From Thermoplasmata archaeon (GTDB lineage: Archaea > Thermoplasmatota > Thermoplasmata > Lutacidiplasmatales > UBA184): a stretch of DNA of 10,442 nucleotides. The translations under genes and the position numbers were made by a program. Under the pieces are notes generated by a model that did no database searches, had not been told where the DNA came from, and was given only the letters and a program-made list of their open reading frames with translations. Below, one piece after another: positions 1 through 6,430 of this stretch. The DNA lies in NCBI GenBank assembly GCA_030046135.1, contig JASIEC010000160.1, forward strand, positions 1-10,442. The letters are read 5' to 3'. Every line of letters starts with the position of its first letter. Position 1 is the first letter of the stretch.

Positions 1-1369
1 GCTCCCCGGCCTCGGACCGAAGACCGCGCGGCGCTTCTGGATCGAGCTCGGCCTCGACGGCCCCGCGGCTCTCCGGGACGCGATCGAGGCGGGCCGCCTC
101 CACGGCGTGGCGGGCTTCGGGGAGCGGAAGGTCGCGCTCCTGCGCTCGGCGCTCGAGGCGTTCGCGGCCCGGCCGACGGCGTCGCGGACCCCGATCGAGG
201 ACGTCTATCCCGTCGCGCGTCGCCTCGTCGACGGGCTCCGCGGCGAGGCGAGCGCCGACCGGGTCGAGATCGCCGGCAGCTTCCGCCGGGGGCGCGAGTC
301 GGTGGGCGACCTCGACCTCCTCGTCACCTCCACGGCACCCGAGCGCGTCTTCGACGCGTTCTCGGCGCTCCCCGAGATTCGCGAGGTGAAGCTGCGCGGG
401 CCGACGAAGGAGACGGTCGTGCTCGCGAACGGGCTCCAGGCCGACCTCCGCGTCGTCGAGCCGTCGGCGTTCGGGGCCGCGCTGCAGTACTTCACCGGCT
501 CGAAGGACCACAACGTCCAGCTCCGCTCCCTGGCGCGAAGCCTCGGTCTCAAGATCAACGAGTACGGCGTCTTCCGGGGCGACGAGCTCGTGGGAGGCCG
601 GACGGAGGAGGAGGTGTACGGGGCGCTCGGCCTCGCCTGGATCCCTCCGGAGCTCCGGGAGGGACGCGACGAGATCGAGCTCGCGCGGCGGGGGCCCGTC
701 CCTCCCCTCGTCGAGAGGCGGGATCTCGTGGGGGATCTCCATCTCCACCTCCCCGAGGACGCCCGGCCCGCGGAGGCGGAGAGGCTCCTCGGGGCCGCGC
801 GTGCGCGGAGCCTCCGCTGGCTCGGCGTGGTCGTCGGAGGCGACCGCCCGGACGGGACCGTCTGGTCTCTCCCCGCGCCCACGCGGGAATGCCTGGGGCG
901 CGCCCGGAGCCCCGGGCCCCGATGCTTCCCGCTCGTCGAGGTTGAGCCGGGGCGCCCGGCGGAGGCCTACGCCGATCTTACGCCGGAGTTCCGGATCGTC
1001 CGACCCCGCGGGAGCCCGCCCCCGAAGAAGGGGCGGCTCGTCGTCGGTCCCCCCGCGCTCCTCCTCGGACACGTCGGAGGCCCCCTCGCCGAGGCTCGGC
1101 CGTGGCTCGAGCTCGCCCGGGCCTGGCGTCTCCCTCTCGAGATCGGCCCCGGGGCCGAGCGCCTCGACTCGACGGCCGGCCGGGCGGCTCGCGAGGCCGG
1201 CGTCCCCCTCGTCGTCCCGACCGGCGTCGGCGAGCCCGACGACTCGGCGACGGCGGCCGTCGCGCTCGCGTTCGCCCGACGCGCGGGCGCGCGCCCCACC
1301 GACGTCGCGAACGCCCGCGACCCCGCTCCGCCGGCTACCGCCGCGAGCCGGCGGTCTCCTCGAGCGTGA
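1..1369 (+). CDS. polX: Family X DNA polymerase with degenerate PHP domain (5' partial)
   Basis: This is a PolX-type repair DNA polymerase that fills short gaps, as in base excision repair. The reading frame is open from base 2 to the TGA at 1367-1369, so the true start lies outside the window; the GTG at 107 is internal, because helix-hairpin-helix sequence (LPGLGPKTA) is already encoded from base 2, with a second copy (GVAGFGERK) around 104-130. The nucleotidyltransferase signature GSFRRG...GDLDLLV (about 275-328) carries two catalytic aspartates (codons near 308 and 314), and the third is in ADLRVV (near 443). TGSKDHNVQLR and the thumb region (to about 700) follow. The C-terminal part aligns in order with a PHP phosphoesterase domain: HLH is kept at 740-748, but the ITDH-like and NTDAH-like metal-binding motifs are gone. 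Polymerase activity is therefore expected, nuclease activity doubtful. Its last 35 bases overlap the opposite-strand zinc-finger gene. The family is certain; the loss of nuclease activity is inferred. Confidence 0.93.
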   Translation, partial: LPGLGPKTARRFWIELGLDGPAALRDAIEAGRLHGVAGFGERKVALLRSALEAFAARPTASRTPIEDVYPVARRLVDGLRGEASADRVEIAGSFRRGRESVGDLDLLVTSTAPERVFDAFSALPEIREVKLRGPTKETVVLANGLQADLRVVEPSAFGAALQYFTGSKDHNVQLRSLARSLGLKINEYGVFRGDELVGGRTEEEVYGALGLAWIPPELREGRDEIELARRGPVPPLVERRDLVGDLHLHLPEDARPAEAERLLGAARARSLRWLGVVVGGDRPDGTVWSLPAPTRECLGRARSPGPRCFPLVEVEPGRPAEAYADLTPEFRIVRPRGSPPPKKGRLVVGPPALLLGHVGGPLAEARPWLELARAWRLPLEIGPGAERLDSTAGRAAREAGVPLVVPTGVGEPDDSATAAVALAFARRAGARPTDVANARDPAPPATAASRRSPRA

Positions 1370-1781
1370 GCGGATCGACCGGGCCGGCCCGGCCGCCCGA
1401 GATCGAGGCCGAGGAGGCGACCGTCCGCGCCGCGCACCCCGCGCACCGGTGGTCGGCCGGGGCGAGGCCGTGGCGCCAGAAGCAGGCGGCGCAGAGCGCC
1501 CGTCCGCAGCCCCAGCAGCGAGGCGAGCTCGCCGACCTCAGGAGCTCGTCTCCGCAGTCGACGCACCGGCCCGGACCGGCGGGAGGATGGGCCTGGAACG
1601 GCGGAGGCTCGGGGAAGGCGGGATACGGAACCTCGGGCCGGCTCGGAGTCTCCCGCGGCGGCGCGCGGAGCCGGTCCCGCCGCATGTGCGGCCGTTCGGG
1701 CACGGGGGGCGGAGCGCGGCCCGGGTCTTGGACTCGTCGCTCCGGGGGTGGTCGAGGGTTCCCCTCGAGCCTCGGGTTCAT
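1335..1781 (-). CDS. Small zinc-finger protein with proline-rich N-terminus
   Basis: This is a 148-residue protein of unknown function. Residues 1-70 are rich in proline and arginine and probably disordered. Residues 73-116 hold a compact cysteine/histidine cluster: C73xxC76, C89xxC92, C97xxC100, H104, H111, C113xxC116. The spacing suggests two zinc sites in a cross-brace or treble-clef fold like B-box or double zinc-ribbon proteins, which usually bind proteins or nucleic acids. The cluster is well formed, which argues that this frame is real and the long plus-strand frames across it are not. The ATG at 1781 directly follows an in-frame TAG (1784-1782), so it is the earliest possible start. 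Codons 9-18 are less GC-biased than the rest, so the ATG at 1685 (residue 33) could be the true start. The gene diverges from the membrane protein at 1807, and its end overlaps the end of polX by 35 bases. No specific function can be assigned. Confidence 0.62.
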   Translation of the reverse strand: MNPRLEGNPRPPPERRVQDPGRAPPPVPERPHMRRDRLRAPPRETPSRPEVPYPAFPEPPPFQAHPPAGPGRCVDCGDELLRSASSPRCWGCGRALCAACFWRHGLAPADHRCAGCAARTVASSASISGGRAGPVDPLTLEETAGSRR

Positions 1782-1806
1782 CTAGGGGCGACGCGAGCCG
1801 TCCGAC

Positions 1807-2175
1807 GTGGCGTCCTACCGGGACCTCCCGCCGGTCTACCGGCGCCGGGCGCCCGCCCGGCCGCCCGACGACGAGACCGAGACGGCGGCTCGCCGCTCCC
1901 ACGCCGCCATCCCGGTCGCGATCGTGGTCGCGGGGATCGGCTTCTACCTCAGCCGCTACACGCTCCTCGCCCCGGCCGTGCTCGGGATCGTCCTCCTCGT
2001 CTCGGGGGGCTCCCTGCTCTCGTCGCGGCTGAACCCTCTCAGCCCCCACTTCTACCTGACCCGCAAGCCGTCGTGGTCGGCGATCGGGGTCGTCTTCCTG
2101 GGCGCGCTGGGCCTCCTCGCGGAGGCGTACGTGCTCTACAGTTCCCGGATCGCGCCGTTCCTGCCCCGGCCCTAG
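1807..2175 (+). CDS. Small membrane protein, about three transmembrane helices
   Basis: This is a 122-residue protein that I do not recognise. Its first 30 residues are hydrophilic with several arginines (RRR at 12-14, RR at 29-30) and a short acidic patch. Three hydrophobic segments follow, at about residues 33-49, 51-72 and 91-111, separated by short loops; the loop after the second holds NPLSPHFYLTRKPSW. There is no cleavable signal peptide, so it should be an integral membrane protein. The GTG start is fixed by an in-frame TAG at 1783-1785 with no other start codon between. It begins 25 bases from the divergent zinc-finger gene and ends 7 bases before the end of nadA, which converges on it. 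Length and topology would fit a small membrane anchor or regulator, but no family motif supports a function. Confidence 0.66.
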   Translation: MASYRDLPPVYRRRAPARPPDDETETAARRSHAAIPVAIVVAGIGFYLSRYTLLAPAVLGIVLLVSGGSLLSSRLNPLSPHFYLTRKPSWSAIGVVFLGALGLLAEAYVLYSSRIAPFLPRP

Positions 2176-2182
2176 GGTCCCG

Positions 2183-3088
2183 CTACGCGGCGACCATCCT
2201 CTCGAGCGCGAGGCGGGCCCGGTCGGCGACGTCGATCGGGACCTCGATCCGGTGCTGGAGCCGGGCGAGCGAGTCCCGCACGTCCGCGAGGTCGATCTCC
2301 TTCATGTACGGGCAGATCGCCCCCGCGTCCAGCGGCGTGAACCGGGTCCCCGGGTTGAGCCGCCGCATCCGGTGGAGGATCCCCACCTCGGTCGCCACGA
2401 TCACCTCGGGGTCGCGGGTCTCCTCGGCGAACCGCACCATCCCGTCGGTCGAGAGGACCCGGTCGACGTCGGGCAGGACCTGGGTGCCGCAGCCGCACTC
2501 GGGGTGGGCGATCACGGGCGCCCCGGGATGCTCGGCGCGGACCTGGCGCAGCGCCTCGGGGCGGAGCCGCGCGTGGACCGGGCAGTCCCCGACCCAGAGG
2601 TGGATCTTCCGGCCGGTCCTCCGACGGACGAAGTCGCCGAGGAACATGTCGGGGAGGAACAGGATCTCCCGGTCGGGCGGGACCTGCTCGACGATCTTGA
2701 GCGCGTTCGAGCTCGTGCAGCAGACGTCCGCTTCGGCCTTCACGTCGGCGGAGGTGTTGATGTACGCCACGACGACCGCCCCGGGGTGCTCGCGCTTCCA
2801 CGCCCGCAGCTGCTCGGCCGTGATCGAGTCGGCGAGCCCGCAGCCGGCCCGAGGGTCCGGCAGGAGGACCGTTCGCGTCGGGTTGAGGATCTTCGCCGTC
2901 TCCGCCATGAACCGAACGCCGGCGAAGACGATCACCTCGCGGTCCGCCTCCCGGGCCTTGCGCGAGAGGTAGAGGGAATCCCCGACGTAGTCCGCGACGT
3001 CCTGGACCTCGGGGCGCTGGTAGTTGTGGGCGAGGAGGACGGCCCGCCGCTCCTCCTTGAGGACGCGGATCTCCGCCTCGAGCGACAT
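2183..3088 (-). CDS. nadA: Quinolinate synthase NadA
   Basis: NadA condenses iminoaspartate with dihydroxyacetone phosphate to give quinolinate, the committed step of de novo NAD synthesis, using an oxygen-sensitive [4Fe-4S] cluster. The protein has 301 residues, the usual length for the compact archaeal/thermophile form. Motifs along it are AHNYQRPEVQD (20-30), ADYVGDS (32-38), VRFMAETAKILNP (58-70), AGCGLAD (81-87), NTSADVKAEADVCCTSSNA (111-129), HLWVGDCPVH (163-172), HPECGCG (195-201) and GAICPYM (256-262). By comparison with known NadA structures the cluster ligands should be C83, C169 and C259. The ATG at 3088 lies 19 bases after the nadC stop codon, so the two genes are almost certainly co-transcribed, and their products act one after the other. 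No nadB or nadX (which would supply iminoaspartate) is in the window. A TATA-like CTTAAG about 38 bases upstream may give it an additional promoter of its own. Confidence 0.97.
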   Translation of the reverse strand: MSLEAEIRVLKEERRAVLLAHNYQRPEVQDVADYVGDSLYLSRKAREADREVIVFAGVRFMAETAKILNPTRTVLLPDPRAGCGLADSITAEQLRAWKREHPGAVVVAYINTSADVKAEADVCCTSSNALKIVEQVPPDREILFLPDMFLGDFVRRRTGRKIHLWVGDCPVHARLRPEALRQVRAEHPGAPVIAHPECGCGTQVLPDVDRVLSTDGMVRFAEETRDPEVIVATEVGILHRMRRLNPGTRFTPLDAGAICPYMKEIDLADVRDSLARLQHRIEVPIDVADRARLALERMVAA

Positions 3089-3107
3089 CGAACCCCCGGC
3101 CGCCGTT

Positions 3108-3923
3108 CTAGGGGGCGGGGCGTCTTAAGCGGACGGGCCGGATCCGCATGCGGAACGGCAGCGCGGGCGCCGAGTGGGTCAGGCTCCCGAGGCTCGCCGC
3201 GTCGGCGCCGACCCGTCGGAACCGTCCGACGTTCCCCGGCGTGAGACCGCCCGAGAGCTCGATCCATCGCCCCCGTCGGAGCCCCGCGCGCTCGAGGGCG
3301 CGGACGATCTCCCTCGCCCGGCGGGGCGGGAGGTTGTCGAGGAGGATCGCCTCGGCCCCGGCCCGGGCGGCCGCGAGCGCCTCGGTGCGGCTCCGGACCT
3401 CGACCTCCACCGCTCGCCCGCCGCCGCCTCGGCGCCGGGCCCGCCGGACCGCCTCGGCGACCGGGACGAACTCGAGGTGGTTGTTCTTCACGAGGACCGC
3501 CGCCGCGAGGTGCGCGCGGTGCGCCCGGCCTCCTCCGTGGACGACGGCCTGCTTCTCGAGGGCGCGGAGTCCGGGAAGGGTCTTGCGGGTCGCCCAGATC
3601 TCGAGCGATCGCCGTCCCCCGCGGGCCGCCCGGACGGCGGCGGCGGTCGCGGTGGCGACGCCGCTCGCGTGCATCAGGACGTTGAGGATCGTCCGCTCGG
3701 CGGCGAGGAGCCGTCGGGCATCCCCCCGGACGACGAGCACGACCGACGAGGGGCGCAGAGAGCTCCCGTCCGGCCGGATCCGGCGCACGTCGACCCCCAC
3801 CTCCCGGGCGATCGCACGGACGACCGCCCCGCCGGAGAGGACGCCCCGCGCCTGGGCGGTGACGATCCCCTCCGCCGGGACCGGCCGGTCGAGGAGGGCG
3901 CGCGTCGTGACGTCCGAGCGCAC
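3108..3923 (-). CDS. nadC: Nicotinate-nucleotide pyrophosphorylase (quinolinate phosphoribosyltransferase), start uncertain
   Basis: NadC joins quinolinate to PRPP and decarboxylates it to nicotinate mononucleotide, the step after NadA. Counting from the GTG at 3923 there are 271 residues, with ILNVLMHASGVAT (79-91), TRKTLPGLR (112-120), the GGGRAHR substrate loop (130-136), KNNH (146-149), EVEV (173-176), LLDN (194-197) and ELSGG (222-226), all typical of the family. KNNH replaces the more common KDNH. The start is a problem: family-like sequence (SLARRALAED) is encoded upstream of 3923, to about 3956, yet no ATG, GTG or TTG exists in frame between 3923 and 4149. I give the GTG because it is the only ordinary start that does not overlap the ATPase gene deeply, but it cuts off the first helix. 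The product therefore probably begins further upstream, around 3996-4001 or at 4166. The gene follows the ATPase and precedes nadA by 19 bases. Confidence 0.92.
   Translation of the reverse strand: MRSDVTTRALLDRPVPAEGIVTAQARGVLSGGAVVRAIAREVGVDVRRIRPDGSSLRPSSVVLVVRGDARRLLAAERTILNVLMHASGVATATAAAVRAARGGRRSLEIWATRKTLPGLRALEKQAVVHGGGRAHRAHLAAAVLVKNNHLEFVPVAEAVRRARRRGGGGRAVEVEVRSRTEALAAARAGAEAILLDNLPPRRAREIVRALERAGLRRGRWIELSGGLTPGNVGRFRRVGADAASLGSLTHSAPALPFRMRIRPVRLRRPAP
3124..3129 (-). promoter_or_regulatory. Possible TATA box for nadA inside the end of nadC
   Basis: CTTAAG stands out in a GC-rich surrounding and is centred about 38 bases before the nadA ATG, which would put a transcript start roughly 11 bases before the gene. 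It falls in the last codons of nadC and is spelled with TTA (leucine) and AGA (arginine), codons that are very rare in this window. Function as a promoter is inferred. Confidence 0.35.
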
Positions 3924-3978
3924 CCGGTCCTCCGCGAGGGCCCGGCGCGCGAGCGACGACCAGCGTCGACGGGTGTCG

Positions 3979-6390
3979 TCAGGCGGCGCGGGCGGCGTCG
4001 TTCCCTCCCTCCGCGCCCTCCAGCGATCGTCGGAGCCGCTCGAAATCGGGGGCGATGTCGGGTCGGAGGGCGACGACGTTCTGCCGCTCGAGCTCCTGGA
4101 TGCGACGGCGGGCGCCCGCCCGATCGCCCCGGGCCGCGGCCAGTTCGGCAAGGCGCAGGACGACATCGACCTCGTCGGCGGGGGCGTTCAGCTCGCGCAC
4201 GAGGCGGTACGCCTCGAGGAGCTCCGCCTCCGCGCGATCGAACTCCCGGCGGGCCAGGAGGATCTTCCCGCCGACGATCCTCGACTGCACGACGCCGAAC
4301 CGGTCGCCGATCCTCTCGAGCAGCTCGCGCGCGCGCCGGTTGCGCTCGCTCGCCTCCTCGAGCCGGCCCACCTCCCGGAGGACGTCCGCGGCGTTGAACA
4401 GCGCCCAGCCGACCCGACGAGGGTCGTGGGCCTTCTCGCCGAGGCGGGCCGCCTCGTCGAACTCCGAGAGCGCCTCGGCCGGGCGCGACGGCGGGGTCCT
4501 CAAGCTCGCCCAGATGACCCCGAGGAACAGGTGCGCGTGCGACGCCTCCCGGAGGTCGTCGAGCCGCTCCAGGTCGGCGGCGGCCGTCCGTCCCTCCGCC
4601 AGCGCCTCCTCGGTGCTCCCCATCATCGCGAGGGTGCTCGCCCTCCGCCACCGCCCGAGAGCGGCCGCCCGCTCGTTCCCGCCCTCGCGGGCGAGCCGGA
4701 GCTCCTCCGTGTGCTCCGCGAGCGCCTCGGGGTAGCGGCCCTGGTAGTACAGCGCCTCGCCGCGCAGGCGGTGGAGGGCGGTCCGGACGGTCGGGTGCTC
4801 GGCGAGGCGCGGGTCGGCGAGCAGCCTCGCGCTGGCCCGCTCGGCCGCCGCCCAATCGCCGCGGTTCGTCTGGATCCGCGCGAGGTACGCCTCCCCGAGG
4901 GTCCGGAGCGGGACCGGGAGCCGTTCGGCGATGCCGGGCCGCTCGAGGTGCCGGCGGAGGAGCGACTCCGCTTCGGTGAGACGGCCGCTGTGGTCGAGCT
5001 GCTGGGCGAGCTCGAGCGCGAGCTCCACCTCGGCGACCTCGTCGTCCGGGGCGACCGCGTGCAGGTTCTCGAGCGCTCGCTCGAGGTGGGTCCCGGCGAC
5101 CTCGGGGGCGTAGACCCTCTCGGCGATCCGGGCCGCGGCGCGGTTGTAGCGGAGCGACTTCGCCTCGGCCTGCCCGAGGTAGAAGTGCCGGGCGAGCGCG
5201 TAGATCGACTCGGCGTCGCTCCCGCCGGCGGCCTCGAGCGCCTCCCCGACCCGCCGGTGGAGGAGCTGGCGCTCCTCCGCGGGACGCCGGTCGTAGAGCT
5301 CGTGCCGGATCCGCTCCTCCGCGAAGGCGAGGATCTCGCCGGGGCGCTCGAGGAGGAGGCCCCGGGCGACGAGGCGGTCGACGGCCTCCGCGAGGCGCTC
5401 CTCGTCCTCGCCGGCGACCTGCCGGAGGAGGTCGAACGGCACCTCGGGGCCCGCCACGGCCGCGGCGGCCAGGACCTTCTCCTCCGTCGGGTCGGGGGCG
5501 GGTCCGAGCGGGAGGTCGAACGTCCGGCCGGCCCCGGCGTCGGAATCCCCGACGCGCCGGCGGACGCGGTGGTCGAGCTGCTCGAGGAGGAGCGGGTTCC
5601 CGCCGGTCTCGGAGTACCGCCGCGCGATCTCCTCGTCGCTGAACTCGCGGCCCGGGTCGACGTCGTGCAGGAACTCCCGGACCTCCTCGGAGGAGAGCGG
5701 CGGGAGCCCCACGCGCCGGGCGTGCGTCGTCTGCTCGAACCGCTCGAGCCGCTCCCGGCGAGCGGCCGAGAGCTCGGAGAACGACCGGGCCGTCGCGAGG
5801 ATCCAGAGCGAGCGATCCTCGAGGCGGCGCGCGAGGAACTCGAGCGCCTCGAGGGACGGCTCGTCGGCCCGGTGGAGGTCCTCGACGACGAGCACGGTCG
5901 GCCCGTGCTTCGTGAACTCGAAGAACTGGGCGGAGAGCGCCGCCCACACCGGGTCGCGGACACCGTCCCCGGTGAGCCCCGCCTGGTCGAGCGCGACCAG
6001 GAGCCGCTCCTCGATCCGCGGGGCGGCGACCTCGGCCCCTTCCTTGAGGCCGGGGGCGAAGCCGATGATCACGCCGTCGGGCGGGCCGGCGGCCGGCCCG
6101 GTCGCCGCGCTCTCCCGGGACTCCTGGCGCGCGTCCTCGAGGACGGAGCGGAGCAGCGAGAACGGGGGCGGCGCATCGGCGGCCGGGGCGCGCCCCTCGA
6201 TCACCCGGATCCCGCGGTCCCGGATCTCTCGGACGAGCTCGGCGACGAGCGTCGACTTCCCGACCCCGGTCGCGCCGACGACGAGGGTGACCCCTCCCGC
6301 CCCGGACCGCGCGTCCTCGAACCTTCGGTGGAGCGTCGCGACGGCCTCGGCCCGACCGACGAACGGGGGGGACCCGGCGTCGACCGCCAT
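3979..6390 (-). CDS. AAA/STAND-like ATPase with C-terminal TPR-like repeats
   Basis: This 803-residue protein has the layout of signalling ATPases: an N-terminal nucleotide-binding module and a long helical-repeat region. FVGRAEAV (10-17) leads into the Walker A motif GATGVGKST (39-47); Walker B is VLVVEDLH (166-173); ILATARS (197-203) fits a sensor strand; ETGGNPLLLEQL (261-272) is the GNPL motif of AAA_16/STAND proteins. Residues of about 300-370 resemble a winged-helix segment, and about 390-790 are alanine/leucine/arginine-rich helix pairs typical of TPRs (for example GRYPEALAEHTEELRLA, 551-567). No DNA-binding or catalytic effector domain is visible at either end, which is unlike MalT/LuxR-type regulators. 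The ATG at 6390 follows a 36-base gap containing a TATA-like run and a hairpin. It ends at 3979, touching the probable nadC beginning, so it may be co-transcribed with nadC-nadA. Ligand and partner are unknown; a role in sensing or scaffolding is inference. Confidence 0.9.
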   Translation of the reverse strand: MAVDAGSPPFVGRAEAVATLHRRFEDARSGAGGVTLVVGATGVGKSTLVAELVREIRDRGIRVIEGRAPAADAPPPFSLLRSVLEDARQESRESAATGPAAGPPDGVIIGFAPGLKEGAEVAAPRIEERLLVALDQAGLTGDGVRDPVWAALSAQFFEFTKHGPTVLVVEDLHRADEPSLEALEFLARRLEDRSLWILATARSFSELSAARRERLERFEQTTHARRVGLPPLSSEEVREFLHDVDPGREFSDEEIARRYSETGGNPLLLEQLDHRVRRRVGDSDAGAGRTFDLPLGPAPDPTEEKVLAAAAVAGPEVPFDLLRQVAGEDEERLAEAVDRLVARGLLLERPGEILAFAEERIRHELYDRRPAEERQLLHRRVGEALEAAGGSDAESIYALARHFYLGQAEAKSLRYNRAAARIAERVYAPEVAGTHLERALENLHAVAPDDEVAEVELALELAQQLDHSGRLTEAESLLRRHLERPGIAERLPVPLRTLGEAYLARIQTNRGDWAAAERASARLLADPRLAEHPTVRTALHRLRGEALYYQGRYPEALAEHTEELRLAREGGNERAAALGRWRRASTLAMMGSTEEALAEGRTAAADLERLDDLREASHAHLFLGVIWASLRTPPSRPAEALSEFDEAARLGEKAHDPRRVGWALFNAADVLREVGRLEEASERNRRARELLERIGDRFGVVQSRIVGGKILLARREFDRAEAELLEAYRLVRELNAPADEVDVVLRLAELAAARGDRAGARRRIQELERQNVVALRPDIAPDFERLRRSLEGAEGGNDAARAA

Positions 6391-6405
6391 CGAGCCTCGC
6401 CCTTC

Positions 6406-6421
6406 AGGGGGTCGTCCCCCT
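6406..6421. promoter_or_regulatory. Perfect 6-base-pair inverted repeat before the ATPase gene
   Basis: AGGGGG and CCCCCT flank a four-base loop (TCGT on the plus strand), a perfect GC-rich hairpin in the 36-base gap between gcvT and the ATPase start. No T-run follows it on the minus strand, so a terminator for gcvT is unlikely. It lies between a TATA-like run and the start codon, where an operator or an RNA hairpin in the leader would sit. The function is inferred. Confidence 0.4.
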
Positions 6422-6430
6422 ATTTCTTAC
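6421..6430 (-). promoter_or_regulatory. Possible TATA box for the ATPase gene
   Basis: Read on the minus strand this is GTAAGAAATA, the most AT-rich short run near any gene start in the window; it includes the gcvT stop codon TAA. Its centre is about 34 bases before the ATPase ATG, which fits an archaeal TATA box with a leader of several bases. It does not match a strict consensus. Confidence 0.4.

Noticed and set aside
107..109. GTG as the start of polX
   Set aside because: Helix-hairpin-helix sequence typical of PolX is encoded in frame upstream from base 2, so the gene begins before the window.
801..2972. A 723-codon plus-strand frame across the polX end, the zinc-finger gene, the membrane protein and nadA
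   Set aside because: It overlaps four better-supported genes in other frames and has arginine/serine/proline-rich composition without any recognisable domain.
4164..4166. ATG as the start of nadC
   Set aside because: It would add about 60 residues of serine/proline/arginine-rich sequence with no family resemblance and overlap the ATPase gene by about 188 bases. It is not excluded, only less likely.
3674..5947. A 757-codon minus-strand frame over the ATPase and nadC
   Set aside because: It is a shifted frame of the ATPase, with extreme arginine/proline content and no motifs; the Walker A and B motifs are in the other frame.
6406..6421. Intrinsic terminator after gcvT
   Set aside because: The hairpin is strong, but no T-run follows on the minus strand, and the adjacent AT-rich run is on the side that fits a promoter for the next gene.
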